In this document: positions 35,506-43,437 of the stretch, in pieces
How positions within the stretch are numbered: the first letter of the stretch is position 1
Layout of the letters: every line of letters begins with the position of its first letter
Source: Maledivibacter halophilus
GTDB taxonomy: Bacteria > Bacillota > Clostridia > Peptostreptococcales > Caminicellaceae
NCBI RefSeq assembly: GCF_900167445.1
Contig: NZ_FUZT01000002.1
Span: 1-64,000 of the forward strand
Direction: 5' to 3'
Length of the DNA stretch: 64,000 nucleotides
Notes under the pieces: generated by a model
Told to the model about the DNA's origin: nothing
The model's input: the letters and a program-made list of their open reading frames with translations, nothing else
The model's database searches: none
Program-made: the position numbers and the translations under genes

Positions 35506-37212
35506 ATGATTTTTTTAAATCCATTGGGATGGCTTCTTTCACTGCTTTTACCCCTTATAATTTTACTTCATTTAAAAAAACAGCAATTTATACAAAGGGA
35601 AGTATCCTACCTTGGATTATGGGAGGAAGTAATAAAAGAAGTAGAGGGAATAAAGAAAAATAGGATAAATAAATATCTTCTTCTTTTTATTCAACTTTTA
35701 ATAGGAATTCTAATAGTTATGGCCTTTGCAAGGCCTATGTGGATAAAGCCCTTTAAGGGAGAAAGCTTAACAATAGTCCTTGACAATTCCTTGACCATGA
35801 GGGCAGAAGAAGACGGAGTCACGGAAATAGAAAAAGCAAAAAAAGAAATAAAAAAATATATAAAAAATATAGATGATGATATTTCTATTGATTTTGTAAC
35901 CATAGGAAGAAAAATCCAAACAATAGTAAAGGGGGGCAGTAAAAATCAAGTATTAAATGAACTTGATGCAATTCAGCCCACCTATGAAGTTTTTAATATA
36001 AAAAATAAAGAAGCTATTTTTTCAACTTTTCCAGAGCCTATAGTTTTCTTTACAAATAAGAATATATTACTTGGAGATGAAAATATAAAAATAGGAGATG
36101 GAATTAATAATATAGGAATTATAGATGGCAAATTCGATTACTATAATCGTGCTGCATTATTTAAAATAAGAAATTATGGAGAAAAAAATAAGGAAATAAT
36201 TTTAGAATTAAAGGATGAAATTAATTGGCAGGATATTAGGAAAATAAATATACCTTCTAGAGAAGTAGTAAATGTAAATTGGACTGATATTCCCTTAAAC
36301 ATAGATTACTTAAAGATTTATATAAAGGAAGAGGATACGATTTATGGGGACAATGAATTTGTTCTTCCCATAGGAGATAAATACAAGAAGAAAGTTTTGA
36401 TGATAGGAGAAAATTATTTTTTAAATAGGGCCCTTAAAAGCTTGCCCTATATAAAACTAACAAATATTAAGAAATATAAGGATATAAAAGAAAAATTTGA
36501 CTTATATATAATAAATGAAAGGTTAATGGAAAAGAAATTATGGGAGGATAAAAATATATGGTATCTTAAGCCTCCAGAAGAAATGGTAGAGGGATACTTA
36601 GATAAATACAGTGAAATGAAAATAGCAGATGAGCTTTTTTCAGAGGATATAATTCTTAGGGATTCCTATTTAAAGGATTTTTCATATCTTAAGGAAGATG
36701 AGAATTTTAAAACTATACTTAAGGCAGAGGATAAAACAGTAATGGCCTATGAAATAGAAGACAAAGGGAAAAAAATATATTCTACCATAGATTTTAATAA
36801 AACTAATTTTTCAATGAAAACCGAATTCCCAATTTTAATTGACAATATTATTAAATGGTTTTTAAAGGAAGATAAAAGATGCTATGAGCCTGGGGAAGAA
36901 ATATATATAAAAGAAAGTAATATAAGGCTTAAAACCCCCACAAAGGAAATAAATATAAATGGTGAAGAAAATATAAAATTAAGGGAAATTGGAAAGTACA
37001 ATCTAATTGACAGAGATAAAAATATAAAGACATTTTTTGTTAATCCTCCAAAGGAGGAAAATATAAAATACGACTTTTTATCCAGAGAAAAAAAGAAAAT
37101 AAACAAATTTCATTTCAATAATTTAAATAAAATAGATTTAAAAAATATAATAATTTGCCTTCTGCTTTTATTGATGATTTTAGAGTGGGAGGTGTTTAAA
37201 AATGCTGTATAA
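35506..37212 (+). CDS. BatA-like membrane protein with VWA domain
   Basis: Protein of 568 residues. It begins with the BatA N-terminal anchor (MIFLNPLGWLLSLLLPLIIL, then a second span near 62-80 ending FARPMW). A von Willebrand A domain from about 85 has a degenerate metal site DNSLTM, and a beta-rich extracellular part precedes a last membrane span near the C-terminus (IIICLLLLLMILEWEVF). It probably works on the outer face of the membrane with the MoxR/DUF58 pair. The ribosome site GAGGTGA lies within the end of the DUF58 gene. Confidence 0.8.
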   Translation: MIFLNPLGWLLSLLLPLIILLHLKKQQFIQREVSYLGLWEEVIKEVEGIKKNRINKYLLLFIQLLIGILIVMAFARPMWIKPFKGESLTIVLDNSLTMRAEEDGVTEIEKAKKEIKKYIKNIDDDISIDFVTIGRKIQTIVKGGSKNQVLNELDAIQPTYEVFNIKNKEAIFSTFPEPIVFFTNKNILLGDENIKIGDGINNIGIIDGKFDYYNRAALFKIRNYGEKNKEIILELKDEINWQDIRKINIPSREVVNVNWTDIPLNIDYLKIYIKEEDTIYGDNEFVLPIGDKYKKKVLMIGENYFLNRALKSLPYIKLTNIKKYKDIKEKFDLYIINERLMEKKLWEDKNIWYLKPPEEMVEGYLDKYSEMKIADELFSEDIILRDSYLKDFSYLKEDENFKTILKAEDKTVMAYEIEDKGKKIYSTIDFNKTNFSMKTEFPILIDNIIKWFLKEDKRCYEPGEEIYIKESNIRLKTPTKEININGEENIKLREIGKYNLIDRDKNIKTFFVNPPKEENIKYDFLSREKKKINKFHFNNLNKIDLKNIIICLLLLLMILEWEVFKNAV

Positions 37213-39727
37213 TTTCCAAGGAAATATTATTACCCTAATAATTTCATCTATTGTTTCATTATATTTTGCCTTTCAAATTAAAAATAGCTATAGAGTAATA
37301 GATGAAAAAAAAAGAAAATATTGGATATTTATTAGGATTTTAACCCTTATTTGTCTTATTTTATCTTTAACTCAATTAGACATAGATTTTTCAGCTAGAA
37401 ATACAACTACCATATTTTTAGTAGATAAATCCATAAGTGCAGATAAAAATAAAGAGAGAATAGAAGAATATTTAAATCATCAGCTCAAATTAAAGGAATC
37501 TAAGGATAAGATGGGAATAATAGTCTTTGGAGAAAAACCAATGATAGAAATGCCCATTAAAGATAAAATAGAAAAAATAAATTTAAGCTCTAATATTAAT
37601 TCCAATTTTACAAATATAGAAGAAGCCCTAGATTTTGCAGTGAATTTTTTCCCGGAAAAAACAAATAAAAGATTGGTCTTAATAAGTGATGGAAGGGAAA
37701 ATATGGGTAATGCTGTAGAAAAAATAAATAAATTAAGGGAAAATAAAATAAGCCTCGAAATATATCCTATAAATACTGAAAAAGTCAAGGATGTACAGCT
37801 TACTTCCTTGGGAATTCCAGAGAATATACATAATAAAAATGATATACCGGTAGAGATAATTATAGACAGCAATTTTGATGGAGAGGGTACTTTTATCTTT
37901 TATGGAAACAATGAAGAAATACTAAAGAAAGACTTAAGGGTAGAAAATGGTGAAAATGTATTCAAATATAGTATTTCTCTAGAGGATAACGAGAGAATAA
38001 ATTATAGGGGGGAAATAGTTTTTAAAGAGGATAAAAATTATAAAAACAATAAAGCTTCTGGAGTTTTAAATATAGGAAATAGGCCCGAGAGCTTAATAAT
38101 TGGAAAGGATGAGGATATAAAAAATTTAAGGGGAGTCTTAAAATCAATGGATTTAAATCCAATTGTTTATTCTTCCGGGGAGGTCCCCGATAATATGAAT
38201 TTTTTATCCCAATTCAATGGAATATTCCTAGTAAATCTTCATCATGACAATATATCTTCTGAATTTGAAGAAAATTTACAAAAATGTGTAAAAAACCTTG
38301 GAACTGGCCTTGTAATTATAGGGGGAGAAGAAAGCTTTGCCCTGGGAGAATATAAAGATACTATTTTAGAAGATATTCTTCCTTTAGAGTGTGATATGAA
38401 GGGAAATAAAAAGCTTCCCAATACTGGCTTAATACTAATTATAGACAGCTCTGGAAGCATGGAGGATGAAAGCCATGGAGTAAAAAAAATAGATATGGCA
38501 AAGGAAGCTTCCCTAAGATCCATAGGAATACTAAATGAAAATGATTATATTGGAGTCTTAGGTTTTTCCGATACCTTAGAATGGATAGTTCCCTTTAAGA
38601 GTGCTGAGGATAAGGAAAAAATAAAAGAAAATATTTTAAAGCTCAGCTCAAGGGGAGGAACCTTAATCCTGCCAGCTTTGGATGAGGGAATAAATGCCTT
38701 TGAAAATGCTCCAGTTAAAATCAAACATATTATATTATTATCCGATGGACAGGGAGAAAAGGAGGGATATGAAAATTATATAAACAAAATGAAGGAAAAA
38801 AGCATAACTCTTTCTACGGTGGGAATAGGTCAAGATGCAAATATTGAGGTATTGAAAAAATTATCTAAGGAGGCAAAGGGAAGAAATTATTTTGTAAAGG
38901 ATTTTACATCAATACCAAAAATATTTGCTAAGGAAACCTATCTGGCAACAAAAAAATACATAAATAATGAAGAATTTACTCCCATAAAAGTAGAAAACAC
39001 AAAGTATTTTAATTATGATCAATTTCCTAATTTAAAGGGCTATGTGGGAACTGGAATAAAAGAAGGTGCAACCCTTGTTTTAAAAAGTCCCTTGGATGAC
39101 CCAATACTTAGTCACTGGCAGTATGGCCTTGGAAGGGTATTGGTGTGGACCTCCGATTTAAATGGAAGGTGGAGTGATTCATGGATAAAATGGGACAAAT
39201 TCCAGGAAAAATGGTCTTCTATAGTAGGTTGGATTTTTTCAAGGGGAAAAAATAAAGAAATGGAAATTGATTTAGTGAAAACTAGAGGAAAATTAGAAAT
39301 TTTCGCTGCCCACAATAATCCTAAAGAAAACAGCAAATTTAAAATCCAAGTACAGGGACCAAAGGAATTCAAAGAAAATATATTATTAAATCAAATTTCA
39401 ACTGGAAAATACAAGGGTGAGTTTTCCTTAAATGAAGAGGGCAGCTACTATGTAACAGCAGAATTAATAAGAGATAGTGAAACTATTGAAAGAAAAATTG
39501 AAACAATAAATTTAAATTATTCCCCAGAACATGAAATAAATAAAGGAAGGGGGATAGAAAGATTAAATTTAATAAGGGAAATATCAAAGGGAAGATTAAT
39601 AGACGAAGATACAAATGTATTTAAACAACCAATAGATAAAAATAAATCATCTTTGGATTTGAGCTTTATATTACTTCCTTTGGCACTGCTTTTTTATATA
39701 GGAGATATTGCCATAAGGAAGCTGTAA
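37202..39727 (+). CDS. Large membrane protein with two VWA domains and a GATase1-like segment
   Basis: Protein of 841 residues. Two N-terminal spans (about 8-25 and 40-58) are followed by VWA domain 1 (about 70-185, VDKSIS) and a Rossmann/GATase1-like segment (about 300-400, LVIIGGEESFALGEY). VWA domain 2 (about 410-590) has an intact DSSGSM metal site. A beta-rich region and a final membrane span (LSFILLPLALLFYIGDIAI) close the protein. The architecture is typical of the last gene of MoxR/Bat-type clusters. It overlaps the previous gene by 11 bases and is the last gene of the operon. Confidence 0.82.
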   Translation: MLYNFQGNIITLIISSIVSLYFAFQIKNSYRVIDEKKRKYWIFIRILTLICLILSLTQLDIDFSARNTTTIFLVDKSISADKNKERIEEYLNHQLKLKESKDKMGIIVFGEKPMIEMPIKDKIEKINLSSNINSNFTNIEEALDFAVNFFPEKTNKRLVLISDGRENMGNAVEKINKLRENKISLEIYPINTEKVKDVQLTSLGIPENIHNKNDIPVEIIIDSNFDGEGTFIFYGNNEEILKKDLRVENGENVFKYSISLEDNERINYRGEIVFKEDKNYKNNKASGVLNIGNRPESLIIGKDEDIKNLRGVLKSMDLNPIVYSSGEVPDNMNFLSQFNGIFLVNLHHDNISSEFEENLQKCVKNLGTGLVIIGGEESFALGEYKDTILEDILPLECDMKGNKKLPNTGLILIIDSSGSMEDESHGVKKIDMAKEASLRSIGILNENDYIGVLGFSDTLEWIVPFKSAEDKEKIKENILKLSSRGGTLILPALDEGINAFENAPVKIKHIILLSDGQGEKEGYENYINKMKEKSITLSTVGIGQDANIEVLKKLSKEAKGRNYFVKDFTSIPKIFAKETYLATKKYINNEEFTPIKVENTKYFNYDQFPNLKGYVGTGIKEGATLVLKSPLDDPILSHWQYGLGRVLVWTSDLNGRWSDSWIKWDKFQEKWSSIVGWIFSRGKNKEMEIDLVKTRGKLEIFAAHNNPKENSKFKIQVQGPKEFKENILLNQISTGKYKGEFSLNEEGSYYVTAELIRDSETIERKIETINLNYSPEHEINKGRGIERLNLIREISKGRLIDEDTNVFKQPIDKNKSSLDLSFILLPLALLFYIGDIAIRKL

Positions 39728-39810
39728 ATAAGCTTGATACACTTAGGAATGTATTAAAAATCTCCTAGATTATATTAGAAATAGGTTTTTAGTAAAATAA
39801 TATTTTACAG

Positions 39811-39982
39811 ATGTACGCTCATAAAACTTTAGAAAGGAAGGTATCCACTGAGATTTCCTTTTAGTTCTCTTTATAAACCTCTTTTGTCCTCTTAGTATTT
39901 AGAATTATAAAGAGGTTTATAGGAGGAGCGTAAAAGGATTCTCAGTGGATACCTGAGCAAGCTAGACTTTAAAAGCGTACAT
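39811..39982. repeat. 172-nt nested palindromic element (structured RNA or MITE)
   Basis: Four nested stems share one axis: ATGTACGCT/AGCGTACAT (9 bp, 39811-39819 with 39974-39982), GGTATCCACTGAG/CTCAGTGGATACC (13 bp), TCCTTTT/AAAAGGA (7 bp), and TATAAACCTCTTT/AAAGAGGTTTATA (13 bp). All are perfect. It fills the gap between the VWA operon and the barrel-protein gene, whose ribosome site (AAGGAGG) begins 9 bases after it. It has no T-run of a terminator. It may be a mobile palindrome or a leader RNA. Confidence 0.55.
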
Positions 39983-40003
39983 ATATGTTCAAGGAGGATT
40001 AAA

Positions 40004-41467
40004 ATGTTAAATAAATCAAAGAATAAAAAGGGTTTAAATTTAGCTTTAGTATTATTAACCATAATATTAATATTCAATCTATTTACAGTATCAATTTATG
40101 CCCAGTCTGTAAAAATTACTAAGGAGGAATTAAGGGAGATAGCCCAGAAAACCATTGATTATTATCAGGATAGATACAAAGAAAGGGAATTTAAAGGAAT
40201 TCTAGATTGGCCAGCCTTTGGACTATTTGGATTTGAAGAGGATGTAAGTGGAGAAAAATGGACAACTGAGGATGGAAAAAACGGTGCATATTGGAGGGAG
40301 CAGCAGGTAAAGGAAGGTATAGGCCTTCGCAGCTCTGCCAGTACCGATTATCAAAGGACAATTATTGGAGTTTGCTCCGCAGGAAAGAATCCCAGGGATT
40401 TTGGAGGGATAAACCTTGTTGAAAAAGTAAAAAGCACATTGCTTCCCAGCGGTAAGTTTGCAGACTCCCTTGAGGATAATACAACAGGTGAGCCGGTGGG
40501 CGAGGATTTAATCAATGCCCATATTTTTGGCATAATATCCCTTTATTGTGCAGGAGAGCCGATTCCCAACAGAGACAAGGTTTTAAAATGGCTGGTAGAT
40601 AAACAGCATCCAGATGGAGGATTTACCTATGATGTTAAATATTTTGAAGATCCAGAGGATTATTATTTAATTGATTCCGATATAGATATGACGGCTTCAG
40701 CCCTTATGGCCCTTGGAATATTAGGAGAAGATCAGTTCAATGAGGTGGTTCAAAAAGCTTTAAACTTTTTACATGAAAGACAGCTGGATAATGGAGGCTT
40801 TGATTCATGGGGAACAATAAATCCAGAAAGCTGTTCATGGGTAATTCTAGGACTTAATTCCATTGGAGAAAATCCTGTAGGAGAAAAGTGGACTAAAGAA
40901 AATGGAAACAATCCCGTTACAGCAATGCTTGAGTTTCAGCTGGAAGACGGAAGCTTTACCCATGTTTTGAGTAAATATGGAAATTACCGTATTTCTTCTA
41001 ATGCCATGGCAACAGAACAGGGATTGTATGGAATGGCAAGTGCCTACAATGAAAAATCATTGTTCAAAATGCTTCATGAAAAATATAGACCAGAGGCAGA
41101 AAAGCATTTGTTCACTGATTATAAACCAGGAGACTTTGGATTTAAGGAAGCAATGGATTTAGTATATAAATATGAATTATCTGGCCATCTTGATGGGACA
41201 TTTAAACCTAATGACCCCATAAAAAAATTGGAACTTGGAAAAATATTATCAGATGAAAATTATTCTACAAATGAGAACATAACCGGAGAAGAATTTATTA
41301 TGGCTATTATAAAAAATGTAAATCTAGAAGAAAATTCTTTTGAAGGATATTTCAAGCTGGCCCATGAAAAGGGCTTTGTATACGAGAATTTTAATCCTAA
41401 TAAACCCGTTACCAGAGCCCAGTGTGCCTGGAGTATTAAAAGACTCAGGGAAAGCCAGGGGTTATAA
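40004..41467 (+). CDS. Secreted alpha/alpha-barrel protein (transcobalamin N-terminal-like) with SLH segments
   Basis: Protein of 487 residues. The signal peptide (cleavage near SIYAQS) is followed by an alpha/alpha-barrel of prenyltransferase/squalene-cyclase-type repeats (about 40-350). Turn motifs are DGGFTYD, DNGGFDSWGT and EDGSFTHV, with a DIDMTASALMALGILG helix close to the pattern of intrinsic factor and transcobalamin alpha domains. The C-terminus (about 365-487) holds about two SLH-like units (LDGTFKPNDPIKKLELGKIL; NKPVTRAQCAWSI), which bind the cell-wall polymer. There is no DUF4430 domain, so a beta-domain partner would come from another chain. ATG 40004 follows AAGGAGG. Confidence 0.75.
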   Translation: MLNKSKNKKGLNLALVLLTIILIFNLFTVSIYAQSVKITKEELREIAQKTIDYYQDRYKEREFKGILDWPAFGLFGFEEDVSGEKWTTEDGKNGAYWREQQVKEGIGLRSSASTDYQRTIIGVCSAGKNPRDFGGINLVEKVKSTLLPSGKFADSLEDNTTGEPVGEDLINAHIFGIISLYCAGEPIPNRDKVLKWLVDKQHPDGGFTYDVKYFEDPEDYYLIDSDIDMTASALMALGILGEDQFNEVVQKALNFLHERQLDNGGFDSWGTINPESCSWVILGLNSIGENPVGEKWTKENGNNPVTAMLEFQLEDGSFTHVLSKYGNYRISSNAMATEQGLYGMASAYNEKSLFKMLHEKYRPEAEKHLFTDYKPGDFGFKEAMDLVYKYELSGHLDGTFKPNDPIKKLELGKILSDENYSTNENITGEEFIMAIIKNVNLEENSFEGYFKLAHEKGFVYENFNPNKPVTRAQCAWSIKRLRESQGL

Positions 41468-41619
41468 AAGTAAAAAGAATGTCATATATTGATGTAAGAT
41501 TTTTTAAGGAGATTATGGGAAAACAATTGAAATTTTATGGAAATAGAGTTATAATTTATTAGAGACAAGGTATTGATATTAATATTTTAAAATTAAAAAT
41601 GATATATAGTATACTATTT

Positions 41620-41778
41620 CGGTTCTTTGTATATAAATTACAAAGATTAAAGGGAATCTGGTGAAAATCCAGAGCGGTCCGGCCACTGTAAGTGGGAAGT
41701 AATCCTTGTATATGCCACTGGATGAATTTCTGGGAAGGCAAAGGAAAACGATGATCCATAAGTCAGGATACCTGCCAA
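41620..41778 (+). ncRNA. Cobalamin riboswitch (copy 2)
   Basis: Conserved core: AAAGGGAATCTGGTGAAAATCC, then GCGGTCCGGCCACTGTAAGTGGGAAG, TGCCACTGGATG, CTGGGAAGGCAAAGG, and the B12 box AAGTCAGGATACCTGCC at 41760-41776. It is of normal compact length, unlike copy 1. A terminator follows at 41877. It controls the transcription unit that begins with the DUF2292 gene and leads to the DUF4430-like gene. The 5' limit is approximate. Confidence 0.95.
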
Positions 41779-41876
41779 AATAGCATTACATTAAACCTTC
41801 CGAGGAAAGGCAATATGTGGAACAGTATTTTAAATCATCTGTTTAAAATGCTTATGGTTATATATAGAAATACCAT

Positions 41877-41915
41877 AAAAGCCCTAACCCTTATCGGAGG
41901 TTAGGGCTTTTATTT
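41877..41915 (+). terminator. Riboswitch expression-platform terminator (copy 2)
   Basis: AAAAGCCCTAACC pairs with GGTTAGGGCTTTT (13 bp), followed by T-rich sequence, 62 bases before the DUF2292 gene. Confidence 0.85.
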
Positions 41916-41976
41916 TAGGTAGCTTTGTTCCAAATCTTCAAATGGTAATTAGAAGAAAATGAAGGGGGATGCCATT

Positions 41977-42129
41977 TTGAGTAAAAAACAAAGTCAAATA
42001 CTTTTAAATGAAAAGGAAAAGAATTTAATAGAGCTGATTCGAAGTACTGAGTATGGAGAGATTAGGATTGTAATACAAAACGCTATTCCCATAAGGGTAG
42101 AGGAGATAAAGAAATCCATAAAATTATAA
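41977..42129 (+). CDS. Small DUF2292 (YezD-like) protein, 50 residues
   Basis: The TTG start at 41977 is preceded by AAGGGGG with 8-base spacing. The product has the DUF2292 pattern: NEKEKNLIELIRSTEYGEIR, then VIQNAIPIRVEEIKKSIKL at the C-terminus. These small proteins resemble Bacillus YezD and are of unknown function. The gene lies immediately downstream of a cobalamin riboswitch and terminator and upstream of the shared RNA motif, so it would be repressed by cobalamin. Family recognition is by pattern memory. Confidence 0.7.
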   Translation: MSKKQSQILLNEKEKNLIELIRSTEYGEIRIVIQNAIPIRVEEIKKSIKL

Positions 42130-42138
42130 ATCAAGATA

Positions 42139-42194
42139 AGGGCTGACCAGAAAACTGGAGGCACTACCAATATATTTATTTGGTAGTGCCTTTT
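42139..42194 (+). ncRNA. Second copy of the short RNA motif plus terminator
   Basis: The motif at 42139-42165 keeps GCTGA, the hairpin CCAG-AAAA-CTGG, and AGGC-ACT. Compared with 24964 the inner stem changes T-A to C-G on both sides, a compensatory change. Its 3' strand GGCACTACCAA also pairs with TTGGTAGTGCC (42180-42190), followed by four T. The downstream gene is the DUF4430-like protein. Confidence 0.6.
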
Positions 42195-42308
42195 AGTTTA
42201 TAAAAACAAACAAGCAAAAGATCATCTAAAAGGGGGGACATACAGGGTATTAGGGAAGAAGCATTAAATTAGATTTTTCAAACCAAAGAAAAAAAGGAGA
42301 TGAATGTG

Positions 42309-43139
42309 ATGAAAAAAAGATTAAGTATGTTGTTAGTTGCGTTTATGTTGGTGGCTGTTTTAGGAGTTCCTTCATTTGCTGATGATGGGTGTACTACTTA
42401 TCCCTATATTACTTTAGCAGATAGTAATCATTTTACAATAGTTAAACAAGGAACAGGAGCAACTGAAATTGTACAAGCTGTAGGATTAGATTCTTCATAT
42501 ATTAAGCATGGTTTTACCAATGAGGAAGAAGCTTATTTAAAATGGACAACTTCTGATAGTTCTGTAGTCAAATTTGTAAAGGGACGAAAAACAGTAAGCC
42601 TATTGGAAGGTGAATCCCAAGTTACATTAAAAACTGTAGGAACTGGAAGTGCAGTAATTACAGTAACCTACGATACACCCGATGATAACCCAGTTTCTGT
42701 TACATCCTATGTGGTAGTAGAAGGAACTTCATATACAGGTGATGTAACAAATATTTCAGTTAAAGCGCAGGCAAATGGAACCACATATTGTGACCAAACA
42801 GGTCTTACAGTAGAAGAATTTAGCTTAGAAACTATTTTTGGTTCAAGCTTTGATGATTCCGATGTATTGCAGAATAGTCCATCAGGAATCCATGCATTAC
42901 TTTTCGCATTAGAATTAGAAAAGGATCCAGATGGCTGCACAAGCATAAGTGACTCTAATTGGGATTGGGATTGGGTATCAGCTAATGTAGAGCTTGATTC
43001 TCAAGGAAGCTATTTGCTGAAAATTGGTAATGACTATTATTGGGAATATTATCTAAACAATCAATATGGAGAACATGCTTCTTCAGCTGTTCAATTGGAT
43101 GACTATGATTCCGTAAGATTTGAAAAGTCCAGCTGGTAA
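42309..43139 (+). CDS. Secreted Big2 + DUF4430-like protein
   Basis: Protein of 276 residues with a clear signal peptide (KRLSMLLVAFMLVAVLGV, cleavage near SFADDG). A bacterial Ig-like (Big2-type) segment spans about 65-140 (LKWTTSDSSVVKF; GTGSAVITVTYD). The C-terminal domain (about 150-276) ends YYWEYYLNNQYGEHASSAVQ then LDDYDSVRFEKSSW, the DUF4430-like pattern of aromatic strand, NxxxG and D.D.V. It has no SLH or sortase signal, so it may be released or held by a partner. ATG 42309 has correct spacing from AAGGAG; ATG 42300 is too close. Under control of the second cobalamin riboswitch and the RNA motif. Confidence 0.7.
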   Translation: MKKRLSMLLVAFMLVAVLGVPSFADDGCTTYPYITLADSNHFTIVKQGTGATEIVQAVGLDSSYIKHGFTNEEEAYLKWTTSDSSVVKFVKGRKTVSLLEGESQVTLKTVGTGSAVITVTYDTPDDNPVSVTSYVVVEGTSYTGDVTNISVKAQANGTTYCDQTGLTVEEFSLETIFGSSFDDSDVLQNSPSGIHALLFALELEKDPDGCTSISDSNWDWDWVSANVELDSQGSYLLKIGNDYYWEYYLNNQYGEHASSAVQLDDYDSVRFEKSSW

Positions 43140-43170
43140 AAAAATTAATAAAATTATAGTGCAGATAAGT

Positions 43171-43207
43171 AAAAGCAAATAGAAACTACAGTTTCTATTT
43201 GCTTTTT
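43171..43207 (+). terminator. Rho-independent terminator after the Big2/DUF4430 gene
   Basis: AAAAGCAAATAGAAACT pairs with AGTTTCTATTTGCTTTT (17 bp), with T residues at the end. Confidence 0.85.
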
Positions 43208-43301
43208 ATGGATTATAACTATAGTAATTAATTAGAAAAAATAACAATAAAATACAATAAAATTCATTTCAATATTTAAGGGATTAAGTAAAAATTTTAG
43301 A

Positions 43302-43375
43302 TTGCACATATCAAAAATTCCAAGGAACAGTGGTATTTTTGACATGTGCAACTTGGGTTTTACTATTATATAGCA
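43302..43375. repeat. Family 1 inverted-repeat element (variant)
   Basis: TTGCACATATCAAAAAT and ATTTTTGACATGTGCAA form the inner stem. The right flank GGGTTTTACTATTATATAG resembles the outer arm of the other copies. It lies in the gap between the terminator at 43207 and the giant surface-protein gene; the rest of that gap is AT-rich, with no other feature seen. Confidence 0.5.
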
Positions 43376-43437
43376 AATGAACTGGAATATTTAATATAAA
43401 GCAATATATTTTTTAAAAGGTAAAAGGGGGGGTTTTA

